From assembly GCA_018711085.1 (NCBI GenBank), contig DVIR01000057.1:1-27208 (forward strand): a DNA stretch of 27,208 nt, in the 5' to 3' direction. This document shows positions 1 to 7,497 of this stretch, piece after piece (position 1 is the stretch's first letter; each line of letters starts with the position of its first letter). The stretch comes from Faeciplasma gallinarum (GTDB taxonomy: Bacteria > Bacillota > Clostridia > Oscillospirales > Ruminococcaceae). Position numbers and translations under genes: made by a program. The notes beneath the pieces were generated by a model. That model was not told the origin of the DNA, did no database searches, and saw nothing but the letters and a program-made list of their open reading frames with translations.

Positions 1-39
1 GCAGATATAACCTGCTCCTCCGGAAACAAGAATAGACAT
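1..39 (-). CDS. galE: UDP-glucose 4-epimerase-like protein, N-terminus only (cut by window edge)
   Basis: Only the first 13 codons lie in the window. They read MSILVSGGAGYIC, matching the beginning of GalE-type extended short-chain dehydrogenases, where a beta strand is followed by the glycine-rich NAD-binding loop GxxGxxG. The ATG at 37-39 has a good ribosome binding site (AAAGGTG, six bases upstream). GalE interconverts UDP-glucose and UDP-galactose, but with 13 residues a related sugar-nucleotide epimerase or dehydratase cannot be excluded. The gene lies about 40 bases downstream of the xylanase gene on the same strand, with no convincing terminator between them, so read-through is possible. 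Confidence 0.65.
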   Translation of the reverse strand, partial: MSILVSGGAGYIC

Positions 40-80
40 TTTAATCACCTTTCCTATCGTTTTATTCTTTATATATCTGA

Positions 81-1364
81 TCAATGAGTTATCACAAAAG
101 TAGTTACGCTCTCCGGTTCGAGAACATATTCAAACTCATTACTATCATACTGCACATTCCCGATTCTTTCAAGACTTTTGTTTGCACTTGTCGTGTACGC
201 CTCGATATATTTAAGCTCATCAGAGCCGCCTATTTCAAATCGCTGGCCGTAGCTTGTCTGACTCTCGTTGACGGCGACAATCACAGTTTTTCCGTCTCCT
301 TTGTACGCGGAAACGCTCACTCCGTCAGCAGGCGTTTCCGTCGCTCCTATGCGGATATATCCCGGGCGGACAAACTTAGAAAACTGCGCCATGCAGTATC
401 CGCGCTTGCTTATGGTGCCGTCTTCCTTCATCGGACCGTAAAATCGCCTTATGTACCACCACACATACGCCTGCATATTTCCTTCTGTCATCGCATCAGA
501 AATATTAGCCGCGACCTCAAGCGCGTTCGGCCAAACATCCGCATCCGTAGAGCTGTCCGGAACATAGACCTCTGTCATCCACAGCTCCTTTCCTTCGCCC
601 TTTTCCTCGAACAAAGGATACGCCATGTCCCACTTTTGAGTTCCGTAAAAATGCGTTGCAAATATATCTACCTTTGAAAGCGCTTCTTCAGAGTTAAGAA
701 TCTCGTCATAGAAGACCTTTCTATACTGAAAAGACTCGGGAGTCATTATCCTGCAATCTATCATATCGGAGTAATTGATGATAAAGTCCATTATCTCCTC
801 TGTGGACCACCATGTCCAGCCATCGGCATAGTCAGGCTCGTTTTGAATTGATATGGCGTAAAGCTCAACTCCGTTGTCCCGCATGTACGTGACAAAATCG
901 TTTAAATGCTCTGCGTACTCCGCATACTTGTCATGCCTTAGGCGCTGAGCGTTTTCGTTGCCGTTATGGTTGAATTTTTCGCAAAGCTCGGCGGGCGGAT
1001 TCCAAGGAGACGCAAACACCAAAAGCCCTTCATCGACAGCGGCCTTCGCGGTTTCAAGCTCCTTTGACCAGTTTTCTCTGTCAGGGTCAACGTGTATTCT
1101 GAGTATCGAAAAGCCGAGCTGATCTTCGCCGTTTTTAAACGCCGTTTCCCTTTGTTCTTCCGTAAGATCCGCAATCCACGTCGGATAGTTGATTCCTCCG
1201 AATCCTCTTATCAGCTGATGCTCCTCTGACGGATCCACGGTAACCGTCGCAGAAGCAGCCGTACCGCTCAGGTCCGGAACAAAAAGCTCATCATTCATCC
1301 CGCCGCAGCTGACAAGCGGCAAAAGCATGGCAGCCGCCAAAACAACGCACAATATCTTTTTCAT
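81..1364 (-). CDS. xynC: GH30 subfamily 8 glucuronoxylanase, lipoprotein
   Basis: This 427-residue protein is a secreted endo-xylanase that cuts the xylan backbone at positions set by glucuronic acid side chains. It resembles Bacillus subtilis XynC closely along its whole length: the segments GFGGINYPTW, LGFSILRIHVD, FASPWNPP, HLNDFVTYM and FSKFVRPGYIRI are all typical. The acid/base glutamate is E176 in QNEPDYA and the nucleophile is E265 in WMTEVY. The VWWYIRRFYGP segment (301-311) contains the arginine that binds the glucuronate substituent in this subfamily. The C-terminal 90 residues complete the side beta domain and end in SVTTFVI. Residues 1-20 are a lipoprotein signal with lipobox LVSC (C20), so the enzyme is probably tethered to the outer membrane face of the cell. 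I chose the ATG at 1364, not the upstream in-frame one at 1466, because it has a ribosome binding site (GAGAGG) and begins the signal peptide. No carbohydrate-binding module is fused. Confidence 0.95.
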   Translation of the reverse strand: MKKILCVVLAAAMLLPLVSCGGMNDELFVPDLSGTAASATVTVDPSEEHQLIRGFGGINYPTWIADLTEEQRETAFKNGEDQLGFSILRIHVDPDRENWSKELETAKAAVDEGLLVFASPWNPPAELCEKFNHNGNENAQRLRHDKYAEYAEHLNDFVTYMRDNGVELYAISIQNEPDYADGWTWWSTEEIMDFIINYSDMIDCRIMTPESFQYRKVFYDEILNSEEALSKVDIFATHFYGTQKWDMAYPLFEEKGEGKELWMTEVYVPDSSTDADVWPNALEVAANISDAMTEGNMQAYVWWYIRRFYGPMKEDGTISKRGYCMAQFSKFVRPGYIRIGATETPADGVSVSAYKGDGKTVIVAVNESQTSYGQRFEIGGSDELKYIEAYTTSANKSLERIGNVQYDSNEFEYVLEPESVTTFVITH

Positions 1365-1391
1365 CCAATCACGCCTCTCATTTTTAATTAC

Positions 1392-1420
1392 ATTGTATAA
1401 CTTAATCGGCAGCTTTGCAA
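1392..1420 (-). promoter_or_regulatory. sigma-A type promoter of the GH30 gene
   Basis: On the minus strand a TTGCAA box (1415-1420) is followed after exactly 17 bases by TACAAT (1392-1397). The predicted transcript start near 1385 leaves a leader of about 20 bases, just enough for the GAGAGG ribosome binding site before the ATG at 1364. It lies directly after the terminator of the upstream gene, so the GH30 gene appears to be its own transcription unit. Confidence 0.7.
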
Positions 1421-1429
1421 TACAACCAG

Positions 1430-1466
1430 CAAAATAAATGCACCCATCGCTCAGCGACAGGTGCAT
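1430..1466 (-). terminator. rho-independent terminator after the beta-helix gene
   Basis: Inverted repeat ATGCACC / GGTGCAT (1438-1444 and 1460-1466) with inner pairing TCG/CGA. On the minus strand it is followed by a T-rich run (TTTATTTT). It begins 7 bases after the stop codon of the beta-helix gene. Confidence 0.85.
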
Positions 1467-1472
1467 GCAAAG

Positions 1473-4349
1473 TTATTCAACCGTTACCTTAGCGTCCGAC
1501 TGCGAAAGTATCGTGCCGTCAGCGTCTACAACAGTCATAATATACACTCCCGGTTCGGTAGGAGCCTTCATGCTCGTTGCGTCTCCGGCAGCTCTTGACT
1601 GCGTGGGATCATCTTCATCAAACGCAGACAGTCCCGAAGGCGCAAGCCAAATCACAAGGCTTGCATCGTTTGCGGGGTTGGAGAACGGAACATCCTCGCC
1701 CGGGCCGACAGTCATGTCGTACTCAAGAAGCGTATTAGCTATCATAACCTCCGTGGTTATGTTATATGTCTGAGTTTCTCCGTCTGCATCGGAAGTTGCA
1801 ACTATCTCCCACTCTCCGGCATCGGAAATGATGAAGCCGTCAGCAGCCTGAGTTCCGTTTACGGTTACGGTGTAGCCGTCCTTGATCTCAAGCTCAAGAG
1901 GAGACATCTTGCTTACGGTATAAGTTCTGCCGTCGGATACGTTTACTGCGGAGGTGTTCTCACCTGCGTAAACAGTAAACTCGCTTTCACCTGACACTGT
2001 GCCGTCAGCATATACAATGTAGAGCTTATACTCGCCCGGCTCGTCGGGAATCTGAATGGTCTTTTCATTTCCCGCGGCGGTGGTCATGGTAGAGCACTCC
2101 TCAAACTCGGTAGTTCCCGCGGGGGCAAGCCATACGGTATCGTCAGCCTCTAAAAGTCCTCTTCTGTTTAAAAGCTCGCCGCAGGCAATTGAAACGTTTG
2201 CCGCCAGCTCGTAGTAATCATCAGGCATAACGTCCTTTGAAACCATGTCTACATACTCATCCTCAAGTCCTGAATAGAGCACAACATCGTATCCCTCAAC
2301 AGGCCAGATGTAATCTTCGTTTACATACTGCTCAAGCGTGCAGTTAGGAGCCGTTGTCTCGGAACGGTCTGTATTTGAGAAGCCGTTTGTAACTATGCAG
2401 TCGTGCTTTCTCATCCAGTCGTTAAGCTCATACACGTTTCTTATTACATTAGTTACAACGTTGTGGTCAAAGAGTATATACGCACTTCCCTCATCGGGGT
2501 GGAAACCGTTGACCATTCTTGAACCGTCGGCAACGGTAGGCTCGCGGAAGCAGTTGATGTAGTTGTAGCTCATCTCGGTGACGTCCGTCCAGTCCTCATT
2601 GCCCTGCTGACCGAGCGTGTAAATTCCGCCGGCATCCTGAAGAACGGAGCATATCTCCTCAACTCTGTTGTAGTTTACATGGTTATATCTTGAGGTGGTT
2701 GTGGGCTGTCCGGGAAGCTGAGAGCCTTCCGTGCCGTCAAAGTTGCACCAGCCCCATCCTATGCTCATTCCGCTGTAGGAGCACTTATAAATGAAGTTGT
2801 GCTCAACAGTCAGATTATAAGTAAAGAAGGTTGTAATGGGCGAGTTTCCGGGGAAGAAGTAGCAGTTTTCAAGAAGATAATTGTTCTTAATGGTTATGTT
2901 CTTAGGCACTGCCTCTGTTCCGTAAGGGAACTTTTCCTTGTCGGGTCCTGCGCTTGTCTCGCTTACCCTTTGCTCCTCGGTGTCGTTTTCATATATGTGC
3001 TGGAGGTGACCTACGGTTATTCCGCCGCCGCCTGTATAAGCAATGAAGTTGCCTATTATGTCGCAATCGTAAACGTCGTTTTCAAGGTGTATTCCCAAAT
3101 ATCCTGTAGACTCAAATCCGCCGTTTATGAAATCAACGTCATGCGCGGTTGAAACATGTACCGCTGCCGGCGCAACATCGAAAGCTCTGTAAAGATCGTT
3201 GTGCCAGTATACATCAGAATACTTAGTATAAATTGTGCAGTTCTGAGTGGTTGCATTTCCGTGCGAGCCATCAAGCTCATACAGATTCCAGTCGGAATAT
3301 GCAAAGGTAAGTCCGTCAAATATGATGTACTGAGCATACGTCTCCAAAGGCTCTGAGCCGCTTACCTCTACAAGCTTTTCAAGCTCCGGTATAATAACCT
3401 GCGCTTCGTTTATGTCCTCGCCCTCTCTGGGGATGTAGTAAAGCATGCTTCCCGCCTGGTCAAAGTAGAACTGACCCTCGCTGTCAAGCCACTCAAACAC
3501 GTTTATTACATCATTTGATGCGGTGGGGTTGTAGTTTGTATTCCATCCCAGATTCTGCGCAATAGCGGCATAAGGCATCTGGAAGTTTACCTGCGTATCG
3601 CCGTCCTCGGTAACCTCAAGGTCCTGAGCGCAAACAGTAGCCTTAACCCATGTAGAGCCTGATTCAAGCTCGATATTTTGAGGGTTTCTTGTGTCTGCGG
3701 GGAGGCCGAACGATTCATCAAATACGTTTCCCGTCCTTATAGTCGTGCCGCTGCTCGATATCCACGCCCAGTCAGCCTGTCCTGCAACTATAGAATAGAA
3801 ACCTACGGCTTTAAGAGGGGTCGCGGTTCTTCTTGTCATCTCCGCACGAGTGCCGTCTACGTATATGGCTCTGAGCTTATCGTCTCTTTCCAAAGGAGCC
3901 TTGTATGCCACAAGACCGTCCTCGAGCCAGTCCACATCGTCGGCCACAACCCACTCTGCATCGAGGATTTTTCCGCCGCTGATAATCGGCTTTGCGCCCT
4001 CCGCTGCACGGTAGATTATGTTGCATTTCGTCGTTCCGGAGTCGTCCTCATTAAAAACAAGAGTCTCATCAAGCTCATAGAAGCCGTCTGCTATCTCAAC
4101 AATGATGTCGCCCTTATTCTTTTTAAGGCCTCTTACATACTCCTTTGCGCCTTCAATAGTGCCAAACGGATTTTCCTTACTTCCGTCCGCCGTCTCGTCG
4201 TTGCCGTCGGGAGACACATACACAGTATATGCAACCTCGTGCGGCTCATTGGACGCAGCGTCATCACCGCAGCCGGCAAATGACGTCAGCACCATGGCAA
4301 AGGTACACATCATAACGACAAGCGCCAATGCTCTTTTAAATTTCATCAT
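1473..4349 (-). CDS. GH141-like right-handed beta-helix glycoside hydrolase, lipoprotein
   Basis: This is a 958-residue secreted protein. Residues 1-27 form a lipoprotein signal with lipobox FAGC (C27). The mature part opens with TVYVSPDGND and then NPFGTIEGAKEYVR (residues 42-73), the usual start of beta-helix enzymes of the GH141/GH120 kind. Parallel beta-helix repeats with many NxxI/V turns run to about residue 660, including SGMSIGWGWCN and DAGGIYTLG, which I associate with GH141. GH141 members include an alpha-L-fucosidase and a clostridial xylanase; next to a glucuronoxylanase, action on xylan or its side chains is the best inference, but the substrate is not proven. The tail has three small beta domains at about 737-794, 795-867 and 897-958. 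The first and third are copies of each other (WLAPAG / WLAPSG). The start at 4349 was chosen because it begins the signal peptide; the in-frame upstream ATG at 4436 lies almost on the transcript start. The ribosome binding site (AAGTGG) is weak. Confidence 0.8.
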   Translation of the reverse strand: MMKFKRALALVVMMCTFAMVLTSFAGCGDDAASNEPHEVAYTVYVSPDGNDETADGSKENPFGTIEGAKEYVRGLKKNKGDIIVEIADGFYELDETLVFNEDDSGTTKCNIIYRAAEGAKPIISGGKILDAEWVVADDVDWLEDGLVAYKAPLERDDKLRAIYVDGTRAEMTRRTATPLKAVGFYSIVAGQADWAWISSSGTTIRTGNVFDESFGLPADTRNPQNIELESGSTWVKATVCAQDLEVTEDGDTQVNFQMPYAAIAQNLGWNTNYNPTASNDVINVFEWLDSEGQFYFDQAGSMLYYIPREGEDINEAQVIIPELEKLVEVSGSEPLETYAQYIIFDGLTFAYSDWNLYELDGSHGNATTQNCTIYTKYSDVYWHNDLYRAFDVAPAAVHVSTAHDVDFINGGFESTGYLGIHLENDVYDCDIIGNFIAYTGGGGITVGHLQHIYENDTEEQRVSETSAGPDKEKFPYGTEAVPKNITIKNNYLLENCYFFPGNSPITTFFTYNLTVEHNFIYKCSYSGMSIGWGWCNFDGTEGSQLPGQPTTTSRYNHVNYNRVEEICSVLQDAGGIYTLGQQGNEDWTDVTEMSYNYINCFREPTVADGSRMVNGFHPDEGSAYILFDHNVVTNVIRNVYELNDWMRKHDCIVTNGFSNTDRSETTAPNCTLEQYVNEDYIWPVEGYDVVLYSGLEDEYVDMVSKDVMPDDYYELAANVSIACGELLNRRGLLEADDTVWLAPAGTTEFEECSTMTTAAGNEKTIQIPDEPGEYKLYIVYADGTVSGESEFTVYAGENTSAVNVSDGRTYTVSKMSPLELEIKDGYTVTVNGTQAADGFIISDAGEWEIVATSDADGETQTYNITTEVMIANTLLEYDMTVGPGEDVPFSNPANDASLVIWLAPSGLSAFDEDDPTQSRAAGDATSMKAPTEPGVYIMTVVDADGTILSQSDAKVTVE

Positions 4350-4366
4350 ACTAAATACCACTTTCT

Positions 4367-4382
4367 TTAAACATGTGTTTAA
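4367..4382. promoter_or_regulatory. 16-bp palindrome in the 5' leader, candidate operator
   Basis: TTAAACATGTGTTTAA has perfect 7-base arms (TTAAACA / TGTTTAA) around two central bases. It sits in the untranslated leader of the beta-helix gene, about 70 bases downstream of the promoter -10 box and 17 bases before the start codon. Its size and symmetry suit a dimeric repressor such as a LacI-family sugar regulator. No regulator gene is adjacent, so its identity is open. Confidence 0.4.
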
Positions 4383-4450
4383 CACAAAACCTAAAACTGC
4401 GAACCTGCACATGCTAAAACAAGTCCGAGCTTTCACATTAAATCCTCACT

Positions 4451-4479
4451 ATTATAACATAGCTATCAAGATTCATCAA
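4451..4479 (-). promoter_or_regulatory. sigma-A type promoter of the beta-helix gene
   Basis: Minus-strand TTGATG (4474-4479), a 17-base spacer, then a perfect TATAAT (4451-4456). The expected start near 4444 gives a leader of about 95 bases before the ATG at 4349, which holds the 4367-4382 palindrome. Confidence 0.75.
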
Positions 4480-4532
4480 TAGCAATGTTAAAATCTTTTA
4501 TAGTATTTCTAATGTCTACATCCGTAGTCCGC

Positions 4533-4568
4533 TCAAAAAAGCGCGGCATCCAAAAGGCTGCTGCGCTT
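4533..4568 (-). terminator. rho-independent terminator of the ABC/DUF1854 operon
   Basis: On the minus strand, AAGCGC pairs with GCGCTT around an imperfect inner stem and a TTTT loop, followed by a run of six T. It begins about 20 bases after the stop codon of the last transporter gene and insulates the glycoside hydrolase genes. The plus strand also carries an A/T run on the other side. Confidence 0.85.
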
Positions 4569-4587
4569 AAAAAAATCATATCGGGTA

Positions 4588-6813
4588 TCACGCCGTAGCG
4601 GGAGTGACAGCCTTTTTCATCTTGGTTGTCTTTCTCTGAGCCATGACAAGGCTGTAATACACGCCTTTTTTGCGCATAAGCTCGTCATGCGTTCCCATCT
4701 CGGCAAGCCTTCCCTTATCCAAGACTATGAGCTGATCGGCGTTTGAAAGCGTTGAAAGCCTGTGAGCGATTGCAATGGTAGTTCTGCCCTTGCAAAGCTC
4801 GTTTAAGCCCTCCTGTATCTGCTTTTCCGTCTCGGTATCCAAAGATGCCGTAGCCTCGTCAAGTATTATAATTTTTGGGTTATGAAGTATCGCTCTTGCA
4901 ATTGCTATGCGCTGCCTCTCTCCTCCGGAAAGAGTATAGCCCTTGTTGCCCACTCTTGTGTTGTAGCCGTCCGGCAGTTTGGTTATAAACTCGTGAGCAT
5001 GAGCTATCTTTGCCGCCTGAACTATCTCTTCAAACGTAGCATCCGGCTTTGCATATGAGATGTTGTCAAGCACGCTTCCCTCAAACAAATACGTCTCCTG
5101 TAAAACAACGCCGACCTGAGATCTCAAGCTCTGCTGAGATATCTTTCTTATATCCACGCCGTCTATCTTTACAGCTCCCTGTGTCACGTCGTACAAGCGC
5201 AATATCAGATTTATCATTGTCGATTTTCCGACGCCGGAATGTCCGACAATGCCTACCATCTTTCCTTTTTCTATCTTGCAGCTTATATCCTTGAGAACGG
5301 GGTTGTACACCTTGTATCCGAAGTACACGTGGTCAAACTCTATGTCTCCCTTGATGTCAAGGTCAACGCAGTCTGTTGTGTCGCGGACGTCCGTCTGCTC
5401 CTCAAGTATCTCAAATACCTTTGACGCACTTATGGATGCATCGGCAAACGTTCTCGGAAGCTGCATAAGCCATCTGAGCGGCGTGTAAAGCATCGTGACA
5501 TAAGAAGTAAACTGTGTAAGCTCACCTAAGGTCATAGATCCCCAGCCCGGGACAAAATCAAGAACCATCTTTGCTCCGAAGAAAAGAATAAGGTAGTTTC
5601 CGAAGGTCAGCAAAAAGTCTGTGACAGGCCAGATGAGGTTCCAAACCACTTCCGCCTTTGATGCGGCCTTGGCCCATTTTCCCGAAGCTGTTTTGTACTT
5701 TTCTATCTCGTCTTTTTCCGTTCCGCAAGACTTGACCACTTTAATGCCGTTTAAGGCGTCGTGCAAAAGCCTTGAGTGGAAGTTAGAACATCGCCATGAA
5801 CGGGAGTAGTGCATGTGAATGACGTTGTACAGCCTCTTGACTATTATCAGCACGAACGGTATCGGGAGTATGGCTAAAATAGCGAGCTTCCAATTCATTA
5901 TGCATATTATAACCATAACGATGATAAGTGAAAGTATTCTGACTATCGCCTGCTTGCCGTTATCGGTTATAAAGCTTTGGAGCTTGTTGGCATCGTTTGA
6001 AACACGTGAAATGAGTTCTCCGGCTGTTTTCTTGGATATAGACGTCATTGACAGATCAAGCGTCTTGTTAAACACATCCTGCCTTAAATCCTGACCCAGA
6101 TTGAGCGCTACAAAATAGCTGCACTTCATGTTCAGATAATCGAACAGCACGCTCACTATTACCGTGCCCAAAAGCGCCAGGCAAAGAAGTCCAAAGCCTT
6201 CCCAGTTGATGCTTGTCGATGCAGCCGCCGTTTCAGCCGGCCTGACGTAATCATCTATTAAAAGTCTGTTTATGTAGGGCGAAACCACTCCTATCAGCTC
6301 GCCCAGAACCGTGCATATTATCGCAACGGCAAAGACCTTTTTATACGGCCCCACGCGCTTTATAAGCTTAGAAAAAACTTTCAGCTTTGAAGTGCAGTAA
6401 GGGCACTGCGTATATCCGTCGAGCGGGAGGTGGCACTTTGGGCATTTCGGTTCGTCGATGTCGCTCTTTTCAACCAAAACTCCGGTAGTAAGATAGTGAT
6501 TTATTATTTTGCAAAGCTCGGCAAACGCTATAAAATTGTCCTGCGTGAATGCGCATATGCACATTTGCGTGACATCGTTCTTTCTGCCGACCATCATCGA
6601 GCATCCGACAAGCTGTTCGCAGGCATATTCGTCATAGTCATCAAAGTTATATGTTTTTTCGAGCTTATCATTTACATACACAAGTATTTTTTTGTCCCTT
6701 GTGACGCACAGATCTCCTTTAACCTTTTTTGCGTTTCCGTACAGATTAAACGGCAATGCAAACAGAAAATCGTCAAGGCTTGTCCCGCTTGGCGCTTCAA
6801 GAAGCAAATTCAT
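4588..6813 (-). CDS. ABC exporter half-transporter with N-terminal zinc ribbon (second subunit)
   Basis: This 741-residue protein fuses four parts. Residues 1-118 form a small mixed alpha/beta domain that looks like a PH-type fold (inference). Next is a zinc ribbon with C124, C127, C137 and C140. A six-helix type I exporter membrane domain follows at about 155-470, then an ATPase domain at about 488-730. ATPase motifs are intact: Walker A GHSGVGKST (524-532), Q-loop Q572, signature LSGGERQ (628-634), Walker B with catalytic E653, and switch H684. Ordinary half-exporters are about 580 residues, so some 150 residues are extra. It is the last gene of the operon, 42 bases after the DUF1854 gene, with an AAAGGAG ribosome binding site. 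It probably pairs with the 817-residue half-transporter as a heterodimer exporting an unknown substrate. No peptidase C39 domain is present. Confidence 0.9.
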   Translation of the reverse strand: MNLLLEAPSGTSLDDFLFALPFNLYGNAKKVKGDLCVTRDKKILVYVNDKLEKTYNFDDYDEYACEQLVGCSMMVGRKNDVTQMCICAFTQDNFIAFAELCKIINHYLTTGVLVEKSDIDEPKCPKCHLPLDGYTQCPYCTSKLKVFSKLIKRVGPYKKVFAVAIICTVLGELIGVVSPYINRLLIDDYVRPAETAAASTSINWEGFGLLCLALLGTVIVSVLFDYLNMKCSYFVALNLGQDLRQDVFNKTLDLSMTSISKKTAGELISRVSNDANKLQSFITDNGKQAIVRILSLIIVMVIICIMNWKLAILAILPIPFVLIIVKRLYNVIHMHYSRSWRCSNFHSRLLHDALNGIKVVKSCGTEKDEIEKYKTASGKWAKAASKAEVVWNLIWPVTDFLLTFGNYLILFFGAKMVLDFVPGWGSMTLGELTQFTSYVTMLYTPLRWLMQLPRTFADASISASKVFEILEEQTDVRDTTDCVDLDIKGDIEFDHVYFGYKVYNPVLKDISCKIEKGKMVGIVGHSGVGKSTMINLILRLYDVTQGAVKIDGVDIRKISQQSLRSQVGVVLQETYLFEGSVLDNISYAKPDATFEEIVQAAKIAHAHEFITKLPDGYNTRVGNKGYTLSGGERQRIAIARAILHNPKIIILDEATASLDTETEKQIQEGLNELCKGRTTIAIAHRLSTLSNADQLIVLDKGRLAEMGTHDELMRKKGVYYSLVMAQRKTTKMKKAVTPATA

Positions 6814-6855
6814 ATATGAAAGGACTCCTTTCTTGATTACTGAAAAGATATATAA

Positions 6856-7470
6856 TCAGATATATATCTCAAGCACGGCAAGGCTCTTCTTGTCGAGCTT
6901 AGCTATGTCTGAGCAGAAATACTTGTTTCCGTCCACATCGGCAGCGTAAAGATATTTATCGGTGAGCATTCTGAAATTTGAGTACCAGTCTCTTATGCAA
7001 ATAGTCTTTCTTCCCGCTGTTGTGTCGATGTCTACAAAGATAAATCCTCTTGAATTGTCCTTTATAGAATGTACCTTTGTTATTTCAGGCATGTAGTACT
7101 TATACTCGAGATAGTCGTTTACAAGCTTGTACTGCTCTGCGGACATCTGCGACATGTCCTTTATAACGCCTATCTCCTTAAACTCTCTGTCCTCATCATC
7201 GTAAGCTACGCTTATATACGTTGTCTTAGCGTAAAAGGGAAGAAGTCTTGTGAGCCTTACGTTAAAATATTCCTTGCCGTCGTACTTTAAAGATATAAAG
7301 CCCGCATCATCCCTGTAAAACTCAAGCTTTGAGCAGTCGAGTATATTCAAACGGTCTATTTCAAATATTTCTTCCTCAAGCTCCTTTTCACGCTCGCTTT
7401 TTTGGGACTGAACAGGAGCAGGTTTTTTAATTTCTGTGTTTGATGTATTCACGGTATTATCCATAATCAT
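6856..7470 (-). CDS. DUF1854 family protein, putative accessory factor of the ABC exporter
   Basis: This is a 204-residue soluble protein without signal peptide or membrane segment. After a charged linker of about 45 residues it shows the DUF1854 pattern: LEFYRDDAGFISLKYDG, then the run VRLTRLLPF followed by a YISV strand, IGVIKDMSQMSAEQYKLV, a tyrosine-rich helix, and a C-terminal half with GFIFVDIDT, ICIRDW and DVDGNKYFCSDI. DUF1854 proteins are known mainly as neighbours of ABC exporters, in proteobacteria often beside cyanophycin genes; their biochemical role is not established. Here the gene is sandwiched between two half-transporters on one transcript, so a role in the assembly or gating of the transporter, or in substrate delivery to it, is the simplest inference. 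Two close ATGs (7470 and 7464) share the AAGAGG site; I used the first. No cyanophycin genes are in the window. Confidence 0.8.
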   Translation of the reverse strand: MIMDNTVNTSNTEIKKPAPVQSQKSEREKELEEEIFEIDRLNILDCSKLEFYRDDAGFISLKYDGKEYFNVRLTRLLPFYAKTTYISVAYDDEDREFKEIGVIKDMSQMSAEQYKLVNDYLEYKYYMPEITKVHSIKDNSRGFIFVDIDTTAGRKTICIRDWYSNFRMLTDKYLYAADVDGNKYFCSDIAKLDKKSLAVLEIYI

Positions 7471-7497
7471 GTAAACCTCTTTTCACAAAACAGCAAG

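Noticed and set aside
3678..4283. 201-codon plus-strand frame opposite the beta-helix gene
   Set aside because: Its composition is typical of an antisense shadow (many Arg, Cys and Tyr), and the minus-strand gene covers it with a coherent secreted protein.
6856..7470. Cyanophycin metabolism role for the DUF1854 protein
   Set aside because: That association comes from other bacteria. No cyanophycin synthetase or cyanophycinase is in the window, so I keep only the exporter link.
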